DNA from: Clavelina lepadiformis
Taxonomy: Eukaryota; Chordata; Ascidiacea; Aplousobranchia; Clavelinidae
Assembly: GCF_947623445.1 (NCBI RefSeq)
Contig: NC_135240.1
Coordinates: forward strand, 26,598,001-26,662,000
Reading direction: 5' to 3'
DNA: 64,000 nt
A program made the translations under genes and the position numbers. This document shows positions 1 to 11,200 of this stretch, piece after piece. Position 1 is the first letter of the stretch. Each line of letters opens with the position of its first letter. The notes under the pieces are model-generated. The model ran no database searches, was not told the origin of the DNA, and saw only the letters and a program-made list of their open reading frames with translations.

Positions 1-341
1 CATGCTCCCTTATTTTTGAACTTTTCTTGTCAATTATAATTGCTTTGATATCCGACTTATTTCAACACAAGCTGTAATTCATAACCAAATCATGTTAGTG
101 TAAATACGGTGATCGCATTCTATAGACTCCAGATGAATCCAATTGGTTCACACGGTATTATGCTTCTGAAACTATGACACATTCTTTCATATCCACAAAA
201 CCCAAGATATTTCACTTTAGAAATAACAAGTTTCACTATTTCACTTTTCTTGTACGCGTGGTGGCGCTAAACTCGTTTGCTTACTCGCAGGTTGGCGGGA
301 AATGACGTCACTTGACACTCGTTGGTTGGCGGATGGCAGCG

Positions 342-1286
342 GACTCCTGTGGTGGCAGCACTATACTACTTAGCGGCGGCTGTGATGTCATGAATAGACA
401 GCGCCATATTGGCATGTTCGAGTCAGTTTGCGAGAAACGTGTACCAGTTTGGTTTTCGAAACAAAGTATGAGTATTAACAGTTAGAAAGTTCTGAACAAC
501 AAAGACGAAGACTTTGTGTTTAACAAGTCACAAATTTATGCTTGTTTATTTTTTAACTGGCAACTTAAACGAGAACTGGAATGGGTGATGGGTCTTTCAA
601 CGGTTATATTCACAGTAGCCACAGCGGCTCTTGCACTCACCTTCGATTCAGTCTACGCTTTGTGGGTTTTAAACATTGATATAAATTACGTGGTGATACT
701 TCCACAGGTTCGTTTTAGCAATGTTGAATATGAGTGACACGGTGCGATATATGCCTACATCCCATAGCTTACCAACTAATGGCAGTAGCCTATATATTTG
801 GTAGTGTTATATGATCATTTTAAAACACAACCGCATAAAATACGAATACCTTTAGAAACAATGTCTTTGTTTAAATTCATTTAGTTTGTTGCTGTCTTGT
901 ACTTGGATCCCAATACTTACGGCGCTCTTCCCGCATTTGCCGTTGGAGTCCTTCTACGCTTGGGAGGAGGAGAACCTGAGTTTAACATGGATCCTTTCAT
1001 CCATTATCCTGGAGGACTCAACTTCCCATTCAAGACCTTCGCTATGGTTGTGTCTTTCATCACTCTTGTCGTGTTTTCCTACGCGGCCAAGTATCTTTTT
1101 GAGAAGGGAATCATCCCGGAAAAATACGACATCTTTCAATGAAAATTGACCAGAGGAGGTCGCACTCTATTGCTAGAAGAGATATTTGAGAAAGAGGCAG
1201 CTTATGGAACCGTGGAGTTTAAATCGTCTAACGGAAGGAGCTCGTTAGGAAATGCAAAGCGGAATGGACACAACACTAAACTCTAA
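342..1286 (+). pseudogene. choline transporter copy A, 3' pseudogene fragment
   Basis: Three blocks match the last three exons of the intact choline transporter at 3593-7313: about 342-465, 560-707 and 885-1286. Several lesions show that it is dead. TGA at 391-393 sits in frame where copy B has TCG. The acceptor AG before block 2 is TG (558-559), followed by a one-base insertion relative to copy B. TGA at 1140-1142 replaces a Cys codon, although the frame then stays open to a natural stop at 1284-1286. Donors after blocks 1 and 2 are still GT. The first block begins raggedly with an indel, and I see no upstream exons in bases 1-340, but those could lie outside the window. The third block encodes the family motif DPNTYG and the last transmembrane helices. 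Its segment 980-1141 is almost identical to copy B, unlike its flanks. Confidence 0.85.
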
Positions 1287-3592
1287 TACGACAGAGTGAC
1301 AAGCTCAGTGTCACTTGGCTCAATGTCTTCTGATGTCATCACTTTTCGTCCCAGTTGTGTTCGTTGACTGAAGTTTTCTGGTTATTTGTTCACTAATTTT
1401 GTTTGCACTTTTCAGTGTTTTATTCGGATCAAGAATGTTTGTTATGTTGCTAGAGTTTATTCAAGTATTAAACCAAATTCGTAATGTTTTTTTAGTAACA
1501 CCGGTTCCAGCAGCCGTTAAGTATACTTCACTTTGTAATGTTCTTACTACCCGTACCCCAGACTGACGCTGTTTATTCGTAGATATATGGTAAGCTTTCG
1601 TTTAGCTAATTCAAGTTTTTCAGTCCAGTTAAATGCTTATGCTAAACACTTACAACACATAAAAGTATAATGTTGTCTTCATAATGCTTACGTTAAGCAA
1701 ATTTGTAAACTGTCTACAGGTCCAGTACGTACAAGTTTTCCTGTACGACACTTTATTTCGAATCCGTAACATTGCATAACAAAACATTTCCGAATGTATT
1801 CAATGCGTATGAAATAAAAACTCAAACAAACATTTCAACCAACTAAAGCAACCAACCAATCACATCGGTTACCGTTACAGCTAGCACGATAATTGCGAAG
1901 ATTAATTTGATTGAATGAAGCTGTTTAGTCGTCAGTAAACACACACATTTGATATTGGTTTATTCGGATTATGTTAATTTTTCATCGATAAAAGACTTCA
2001 ACAGAATACGCTAATTAAAGTGAAGTAGCATGATACACTATTTCTTGAACTGAGTTAACTGGGATGATTATTGGGAGTGATCAAACGTTATGTGTCACGC
2101 TGTGTGCAAACTGAGAACTGAAAGTGTTCATTAGAGCCGGTGAATTATCGTAACAAAATATACGGAAGTCCGGAAGTTGTAGGCAAGTTTCTAAGAATTC
2201 TCAACACGTTTACAGATGCCTTGTTGCTAATATACATAACACAGTGCATTGGAATTAAAAATTTTCAATAACTGGTTGGTTTACTGTAGATATGTGTGTT
2301 GCCGTATAGGTCTGAACGTCATATGTTTTCAGGTTGCTTGTATTCTAGTCGTTTATTCACCCTGTTTCTTCCCTGCAAACCTTCCTTCAAACAGTGAAGT
2401 TACAATTGGGTTATAGGCACATGCAGGCAGGTATAAGAGTAGTGTGTGGACGGGAGAGCAAAGAAGCAAGCGAACTTGTATACACGGAAATTGCTGACAA
2501 TTGCTGTCATACGTTTGCAAATATTTCGATCAAATTTTTTCAATGTTATCAACCTGATTTGCAAAAGTCGTTAAGTCGTTTTATATTACAAAGTCCTAAT
2601 CGCGCCCAATCACTACTATAGTTTGCTAGATTCCATTAAAGTTTACGGCAGTTTAAGAAAACGGGAAATTAACAGCAAGAGTTCAATTTATTTCAGCCAG
2701 GAAACCACAACATGAAATTACTAGGTGCTGCTCCCGACTTATAAAACGGCAAGAGCACTTTTCAAATCAGCGCTACAGCGCTACAGAGAGAGACGCTCGA
2801 AAAGTAAATGCTTGGTCATTAGTCATAAACGTTGAAAAAAACTCTGTCAGGCGCTTGTAACCTATTTGAATATCGGCATCCATTATATAAAACTTAAGGT
2901 CAAGTTACTCAAAATAGCAAACCAAAGTCACTTAAAACAAAATCCTGGCTTGTTGTTGACCAACTTTAGGTCAAAGATCCTTAACGAGAACCTAGTTCAA
3001 AACAGTAAATAGGAAAATTTGATTGGGAATAGGAATAAGAAAGTGTGAATAAGGGAAAAGTGAAGACACATCATTGATTGGGAATGAGGAATGAGGTCAT
3101 AAGCTGAATTTTGAACCAAATTACTAAAAAATCTATGGGAATGCTTCGTTTTAACTGCACACAAACTGTTATAAACGATCTAAAATCACCACAGTTTGCT
3201 TCTTTATTCAGAAAGCCCCACTTTTAATTTTGAACTATAGCCCACACAGTAGGTTTATTTGCTTGCCGCTAGCTATATAATTTTGCTATTTTTTCTATTT
3301 TACCGAATAAGTTCTAATTTACACTTAATCGTAGTAAGACGTGATTGAAAGAAATAGTTTTAGCAAGAATAGAGAGTTTCAAACAATACAACTTTTTATT
3401 TCAAGTGTTTTAAGAAATAGCTTTTACTTTAAAATTTAAACATAAATTAAAGTATTAATTAAACCCATCAGAAACGCACGGGTTTATGTTCTCTTTCTGG
3501 TATAGTCGGTCTTATGTCAATTGATTACTATACCGCCTAATTATTTTGTCAGGCTTAAATTGTTTGTAACTTAATAATCTGTGCTTTATACA
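1287..3592. other. intergenic, copy A to copy B
   Basis: AT-rich sequence with stops in all frames. One 75-codon open frame at 2394-2621 has no recognisable motif. The stretch must hold the promoter and 5' leader of the choline transporter starting at 3593, but I see no clear TATA box or other element. Confidence 0.5.
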
Positions 3593-6500
3593 ATGGCAAT
3601 TCTTGTCTCTGGGCTAGTAGCTGTCATCATCTTCTACTTGATTATACTTGCAGTCGGCCTGTGGGCTGCCTGGAAAAAGCGGAAAAGCGGAGGGGAGGAT
3701 AAACGCAATGAACGGCCCATGGTGGGGGCAAGAGATATTGGATTAATAGTTGGATCGTTCACATTGACTGGTAGTATATCAGCTACAGTTGAAACTAAAT
3801 TTAATATATTCATTAGCAAATAAATTAAAAAATTTCTTACAGCCAGGAGCAAATGCGAAAGCAAGTTAACACCGAGCCGCAAACAAATCACACCTGAGGC
3901 TAAAATGTGTTTTAGAAATATTAAGTGATTAAGTCGTTATTTTGAAACGTTTGCCGAAAAAACTCGCAAATTTGCCGCTTGTAATACCATGCGTGGTGGT
4001 ATAGCATCGTCGTGATATCACGACGTGAAATCCATACACGTTACAGCGGTTTTTGAAGAAGGACGCGGCAAATAGCGGTACAGAGAATGCAATATACTGA
4101 AGGTAGCAGAATATATAGCGATTATCATCTTTTCAGAAATCGAAGGAATCAATATGGAGTCAGAATGTTGTTGATTGTGCTGAAAGCGTTATTATCTCAG
4201 AAATGCAAGCCCCGTCCGCACATTATTTTGGAACACAATGCTTACCAACCACTCACTTTTCAAATATTTTCGTCAGGGTTTATGCATAATTTTGTTGGTT
4301 TTGCTGTTCCAATACCTTTATATGTTGACCGCCTCTGCAACGATTTCTTGTCTGCAAAAACTGATCTGTTTACCACAAACATTACTTAGAAGTAGAATCA
4401 ACTTGCATCAGCTCTTTGCCCACACCACTTAGGTTATGAAGACTTCAAACCTAGTAATTTACCCATAACTGCATAATGCATATGAATGCATTTGCCAACG
4501 AAGGAGAAAAAAAATTCCAGGCAAATTAATTCCATTTGAAAACAAAGCATCAGATTGTAATTTGTACTCAGAATATATGTGTCGTGAAAGGTGCAATAAC
4601 TATTATCAAATGAAACTGCACAGAGTGAAACTACGTTAAGTTCAAGTGGGGCATCGAAAGGTTTTCAAATGTTTCAAGCAACGTAACTACAAAGCTTGTT
4701 TTTGCAGCTACTTGGGTGGGCGGAGGTTACATCAACGGTATCGCCGAATATGTTTACACTCCCGGGTACGGCCTTATGTGGACCACATCTCCGTTCAGTG
4801 CTTGCCTTACTCTTTTGATCATCGGAAAATTCTTTGTGAAACGAATGAAGAACCAGGTATATTACAGAATGGCTGACTATCGGTGAAATTTATCAAAAAT
4901 TTCAATTATTGCGCTTTATAAATCCAGGGCTTCACCACTATGCTGGACCCCATGCAATATAAGTATGGCCGGTGGATGGGAGTATTGCTTTTCCTACCTG
5001 CGCTCTTGGGCGACCTCTGTTGGTCTGCCTCTATACTTGCTGCTTTGGGTAATTTTGTTTCGATACATCTAGGCCATAATATGGGCGCTTTGTAATCAAA
5101 AAATAATTTAAGGGCAATTACTACCACCATATCTAGATTGTATAGGATTTCCACAAAAAAATATGGAAAATTTTTGTGTCCATACTACGAAATTATAACG
5201 CACTTTTAAAGTCTTAACAAACCCATAGAATTAAAGGAAAAAAAACATTTAAAGCTTGTTTGTGCTGTGTTCAGCCGGAACTCTTTCAGTTATCATCGAC
5301 TTGAGCTATTCGATTTCTGTCATCTTCTCCGCATGCATCGCTGTCTCATATACCTTAGTCGGTGGGCTCTATTCAGTCGCTTACACTGACATCGTCCAAC
5401 TTTCCTTCGTATTTGTTGGCTTGGTGAGATGCTTGCTGTGTTTTGAGTGACCGACTTGCCACAGTTTGGATTGGAAATAGCAAATTATTGAGTTGTTTTA
5501 CAGTGGCTTGCCATACCTTTCGCTTTCACCCACCCAGCTGTAACGAGTATCACCACCACTGCCTTCGAAGCGCCGACTTGGTTGGGTACCTGGGACTGGC
5601 AAGCAGTAGGCTACTGGGTTGATGGCTTCTTGCTAGTGGTATGTTGTCTATGTGCACACGAGTTGTATTGTCTTCAATAAAGAAAACCTATTTCATGCTT
5701 ATTTTTCAACAATACATGCAAATTTATCTTTATGTCTGTAGCAACAGTGATTTTAGGAAAATCTTTTGTATAAACTATGTCAAAGGCTGTCGGTGGACTA
5801 CCTTGGCAGTCAGTGTATCAACGTATTTTGGCCACGGCTTCAGCCACGAAAGCTGAGGTAGTGTCTTACATTGCTGGGTTCGCCACACTAGCCATGGCAG
5901 TTCCTTCTATTTTGTTCGGGGCAATAGCGGCTTCCACAGGTGCGGAAAATTCATAGTAATCATAGTAACCATAGTAACCATAGTAACCATAGTAACCATA
6001 GTAACCATAGTAACCATAGTAACCACAGAGCATTTGGAATTTATATCTACAGTAAAATATAGCCTCTTGCTACAAGTGATTACTTCAACCACACTAATGT
6101 AGGCCATGGTTTGAACTTCGTTTAAAATTTTAGACTGGAATGCAACGGATTATGACAGCGCCGGTAAAACTCCGCTGGATAAAAACGAACAAGTCTTGAT
6201 CCTTCCCATAATTCTTCGCTACTTGACACCAACCGCGGTGGCTGTGATTGGTTTAGGAGCGTTGGCCGCCGCTGTGATGTCATCGATTGACAGCGCAATA
6301 CTGTCGTCTTCAAGTCAGTTTACAAGAAACGTTTACAATTTTGGATTTCGTCATAACGTAAGCAAAGTAACTCGACCTGGCATTCAAAAACTAATTCATA
6401 TTTTAATATTGTCAATAGTATAACCGTGATTTAGGTTTAAAATGCTTTATTCTTATTAACAGGCGACAAGACGAGAACTTCAATGGGTAATGAGACTTGC

Positions 6501-7313
6501 TACGGTCTCCTTTACCGTTGCCGCCGCTGCCCTTGCACTTACTGTTCATTCGGTCTATATTTTGTGGTTTCTATGCGTCGATTTGGTTTACGTGGCTCTG
6601 GTACCTCAGGTTCGTTTCTAACTTTCCATTTTATCTAACTCAAGGTTTTTGTCATTTGTAATCACGTTCACGTTCATATACCACTTGAATGTGCAAGTTT
6701 GAAATGACGTAATTTACAGTTAACAGAATAGGCCTACAGTTTAAGAAGCAAACCGTGAGTTATCCAAAGAAAACGATATTTAAAAAATGTTCCTTACAAA
6801 CTAGACTACATCAAGAAAAAATAATAGCCTATATATTTTAAGCGGAGATTTGTGTATAGCCATACTCTATTTACATATTCTTATGTGCTCTTCCTTCAAA
6901 AGCACTCGTTTTTAAGTTGAATTCAACTATTGCTTTACATTTGATAGTTCGTTTGCGCACTTTTCTTGGATCCCAATACCTATGGCTCTCTTCCTGCTTA
7001 CGTCATCGGAATCATTCTTCGTGTGGGAGGAGGGGAACCTGCGTTTAACATGGATCCTTTCATCCATTATCCTGGAGGACTCAACTTCCCATTCAAGACC
7101 TTCGCTATGGTTGTGTCTTTCATCACTCTTGTCGTGTTTTCCTACGTGGCCAAGTATCTTTTTGAGAAGGGAATCATCCCGGAAAAATACGACATCTTTC
7201 AATGTAAATTGGCCAGAGGAGGTCGCACTCTTACGCTGGAAGAGATAATTGGAAACGATGTAGTTTATGAAAACGTAAAACTTGAAATCATTCAACAGAA
7301 AGTGCAGCTTTGA
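3593..7313 (+). CDS. slc5a7: high-affinity choline transporter, copy B (SLC5 family)
   Basis: A sodium-coupled choline symporter of the SLC5A7/CHT1 type, a multi-pass membrane protein that feeds acetylcholine synthesis. Nine exons join in frame: 3593-3770, 4708-4856, 4928-5048, 5275-5423, 5504-5638, 5786-5939, 6134-6357, 6463-6609, 6948-7313. They give 540 residues (human CHT1 is about 580). Visible family signatures include [14 protein letters not shown] in exon 2, [11 protein letters not shown] in exon 3, [10 protein letters not shown] in exon 4, GGLPWQ in exon 6, the MSSIDS segment in exon 7 and DPNTYG in exon 9. The start is the first ATG in frame with the N-terminal helix. Exon boundaries and phases match copy C. 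It departs from vertebrate CHT1 more than copy C does (MSSIDSAI against MSSADSSI) and has a shorter, different C-terminal tail, so it may have a changed role. The family is certain; choline as substrate is inferred. Confidence 0.9.
4008..4025. repeat. 18-bp perfect palindrome in intron 1 of copy B
   Basis: CGTCGTGATATCACGACG reads the same on both strands. No other structure around it explains it. Confidence 0.5.
5952..6023. repeat. 9-bp tandem repeat, 8 copies
   Basis: Eight head-to-tail units of CATAGTAAC (the first ends in T) begin 12 bases after the exon 6 donor of choline transporter copy B. They also create a string of ATG-ACC-like frames on the minus strand, which is not coding. Confidence 0.95.
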
Positions 7314-7784
7314 TCATGAAAACCAAAACTGAAAAGCTATAAAAAACCATATATACTGTAGTTTTCATAAAAGAATTTTTAGTCAAATTATTCAATGCTT
7401 TGTTTTTCTTCGCAACACTTGGTATAAGCTAATATCAAGATTTATTTTTGCTGTTGACATTATAAAAGTGTTGAGATTCGAAGATAGAGCCAGCGGTGAT
7501 ACCATACCCATACCATACAATCCAGTTAACCCAATCAAGACTGCATTGAAAAAAGATTGGTGTATTTAAGGGCAGCAAGATAATTGTTGAGTGTATGTAT
7601 GGAACGACATCTCACAATTTTACTGATATGTGCGTTCAAAAACATTTTACCAATGATATATATGTTGTTTTGTTAAACTTGTAAGAAGCCTACAAGTTTA
7701 TTACACAAATGCACGTATAAGCCAACATCTCGTCGAAATGTTAGCAAAGGCACAAAGATAAAGAAATTGAAGACTTGTATTTAC

Positions 7785-7911
7785 ACAGCGCCATGAAAAT
7801 AGAAGCTGTCCACCACAAGTATCCAATAAAAGAAGGAATGCTGAAAAGGGCACCTCCCATTTTATCCGTCAACATTCGCTGTAACGGATCTAGCATCCTG
7901 ACGGTAAAAGA
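7785..7911 (-). pseudogene. orphan choline-transporter exon 3
   Basis: On the minus strand this stretch encodes MLDPLQRMLTDKMGGALF and then GYLWWTASIFMAL, the counterpart of exon 3 in copies B and C ([16 protein letters not shown] in C). It is followed by an intact donor, GTAAAT at 7784-7779, in the same phase as the real exon. The frame is open with no stops. The upstream side has no convincing acceptor at the homologous place, and one extra codon lies before MLDP. Copy C already has its own exon 3 at 11657-11777, so this is an extra copy. It lies 335 bases past the copy C stop, on the same strand. It is probably a remnant of a lost fourth copy or a duplicated exon. Confidence 0.75.
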
Positions 7912-8245
7912 CATGAGTTGCCGTACTGGCTCAAACGGCCATTGTATCCTAATCTCAACCTCTGAATACTCCACCCTGCGTAGTGGAAATCGTAAACATA
8001 TATCTCCGGTATTTATCAAGCCCAACAACACTTTCAACTTATCCTAAGACGTGAAAATTACTGAGTTGACTACTTATATATGATAAGATGACTGAGAGCT
8101 GTTTAAAAAAATGTATTTCGAAACAATTTCATGAACAAATATATTTTGAAATTATTCAAACAACAATAAAAACAAGTTTTTATCAAAAAAGTATTACAAG
8201 GAAAAAATTATGTAAATAATTGCCTAAAAAATTGAACTGTCTTGT

Positions 8246-11200
8246 TTAAAGCTTAGTGCGTTCGATTTCGGTTTCAAAAGATGGGTTGCCTTGACCTTCG
8301 TGCAAGTTCATTCCAAACTCGGCTTCGATTTTCGTTTCGAACGCATCTTCGCTCATATGTGCGTCAGAATTTTCAAACGCATTTATTTTGCTTTCGTCAT
8401 CCACTTTGAGCTTGATGGTGCGGCCTCCGTTGGCCAAATTGCATCGAAGGAAATCGTATTTTGCCGGTACCTTGCCACTTTCAAACAGATACTTGACACC
8501 GTAAGACACCAGAATAAGCGTAGCTGCAGATACGACCATGGAGAAGGTTTTGTAGGGAAAATTTGCCCCTCCTGGGTAGGGGATGAAGGGCTTTAACCCA
8601 AACGTCTCTTCTCCGCCCCCTAATCGTAATATTAACCCGACGGTTAAAGCAAGTATCGATCCGTAAGTGTTTGGGTCAAGATAGATTACACTAAGGAGCT
8701 GCAAAGAACAATACAGTGAAATGAAAGTTGCAGTATAAGTCTAAAAATATCCAAGCTTACTACCCAACAGTGACTGTCTTATCCACTTAATACAATACCT
8801 CACTACGTCAGCCACAAATAAAGACAGCAGCAAATGACAATGATATGCGTCATACACCATAGATGATGCCGATTAAAAATAATAATCCATTCTTCTAACC
8901 TGTGGAAAAAGGATGACGTAGACAAAATCGGAGCTTAGAAACCAGAGTTCGTAAACGGAGTTAATCGTCAGAGCGAGGACCGTAGCAACTGCGCCAACGC
9001 ATAAGACGGCGGCCCTCATCACCCAAATCAGTTCTCTCTTTGAAGCCTATTTAGTAGAATGAAAACATCTTCATTAACACTCAATATCACTACTCACCCA
9101 TTACGAATTTATTTCATCCCGCTGTAGGGTCCGTTTAGAGTTTAGACCACTTTAATATACGAAAGACATAGTTTGCTGTCCTTGCTCTAATTGCACAAGA
9201 GTTTAGGATTTATGTCAAATTCATCATCACAGTCGTGATATCAAATTAATGATCAAGTCGAGTTTGAAAAATTAGAATGCATTTATGCAATAACATTACA
9301 AGCTCACACTCTGCCTAATAGCGAGGTTGTAAACGTTCCTCGTGAACATGCTCGAGGCGGAGAGGATACTGCTGTCCGCTGATGACATGACCGCGGCTGC
9401 AACCGCTCCTAACCCTATGACACTGACTGCCACAGGAGTAAGGTATTGAAGCACTATGGGCAGGATGAGGCCTTCTTGACTCTTGGCGATGGGATCGCCA
9501 TCATAAGCAGTTGCATTCCAATCTGCACGAAAAGCATTGGTTTTAAGAACGTTTTATGAACGGTCTATCGGTGTCGGTCACATGCAGTAACACGATGGTT
9601 TAAGTTGAGCCTTTTGTGTAAAAAGAAAAGTGTAGTTTGAACCGTACAACATAGAAAGAAAAAAGTTGTCAAAAATAAGTTAAAAGTATATCGATGCTGC
9701 TGACCACAGAATAAGTGATCGACTCGCTCACCCGTTGAAGCACCGATAGCTCCAATAAGCACCGATGGGATCGCCATGATGATACATCCTGCTGATGCAA
9801 TGAATGACATAATTTGCGCGTGTTTAGCGCTATCTGACGCCAGGACACGTTGAAAATAAACTTGCCACGGGATGCCGCCAAATATCTAAACACATATGAC
9901 AGATGAAGCTTTCTAAACTGTCACAGAGACAACAAAAAACCTTAAAAGTCAAATTTAAAATGCATTCAGCATGTCCAAGTCGAAGGAACTGTCTGAAAAA
10001 TGCCCAAAAGTGACATAACGTCACCAACGTCGAACGTCATTTTTTTGAAATTTAAAAGGCTTGTTTACTAGAGATGTGCCGCAAGGAAGATTATTCTGGT
10101 TCGTGCGAACCCGAATCTCATGAAGGTCGACACGAACGAATTCCGAATCTATTCGTATTAGAACCAACAATAAAATTTCATCCAAAAGTTGTCAAGTCTT
10201 ACTTGTAAAATGACGCAATCGATAAACAAATCGCTTTCTTTCGAAAAATAGTGTTTAAAAACGATTGAAAAAGCAAAATCGTTCGGAAAACGACTTTCAT
10301 TGTAAGTACTGCTGACTCCAATTTAGCTTTGTCGGGAAACTATATCATCATTTTTAACAAAATTCAGTAAATTTATAAGCAATATTGTATTCGGGTTCGC
10401 CATTGTTGGTATTCGTGTTCGCCCGAATCTTCCATAAAGGCGATATTCAGCGAATCTATTCGGGTTTGGGTTCGTATCGGCCCATCCATATTGCTGACAT
10501 TATGATGACGTGGAGAACGTACCAACAGTAGAGCGGAATCGATCCAAGTTCCAGTCTGTGTTGAATCCCACGAGCCGAGCCAGTTGGGTCCATTCACTGC
10601 TGTGGTGCCAATGTCTGACACTGCCGGGTTTGTAAAAGCAAACGGAATGCTCAACCACTGAAGAGAAATGTTTGAGTTAATTCGCTTCAAAAAGCAAGTT
10701 TTAATATGCAGGTTCATCTAGATATCATAAAAATGTAGACTTTTCCAAAGTAGATAAACGATTTTAGCAAAACTGATAACTTTGTTAACTTTGGTCACTT
10801 ACCAGACCTATAAAGATGCAAATGAGTTGAACGACATCAGTGTAAGCGACAGAATACAACCCTCCAATCAAAGTGTAAAAAACCGCGATGCAAGCCGATA
10901 CAATGACAGATATTTCAGTATCCAAGTCAATTATGACGGCCAGAGTACCACCTGGAAAGATGCTTTTTATAAGAAGGTTGCAGGCAGGAACAAATATTGG
11001 CTCAAAACCAAAGCAAATAGCAGATGACGTTTTTGTGTCTCTCATGTTACGTAATACTAAATATAACGAACTTTGAGTTGTACTTAGAGTGGAAATAAAA
11101 TTTAACTTGGTGCTGAGGTGCTGATCGAAACTCGAACTTCAACCCGTCAACCAGTGCATGTAGATAAAACGCCCAATACCTAACCGTGTTGAAAAGCCAC

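Noticed and set aside
2394..2621. 75-codon open frame between choline-transporter copies A and B
   Set aside because: No similarity to SLC5A7 exons or any family, and no splice context.
5907..6107. Minus-strand frame with repeated Met-Val-Thr
   Set aside because: Produced by the 9-bp tandem repeat; not a protein.
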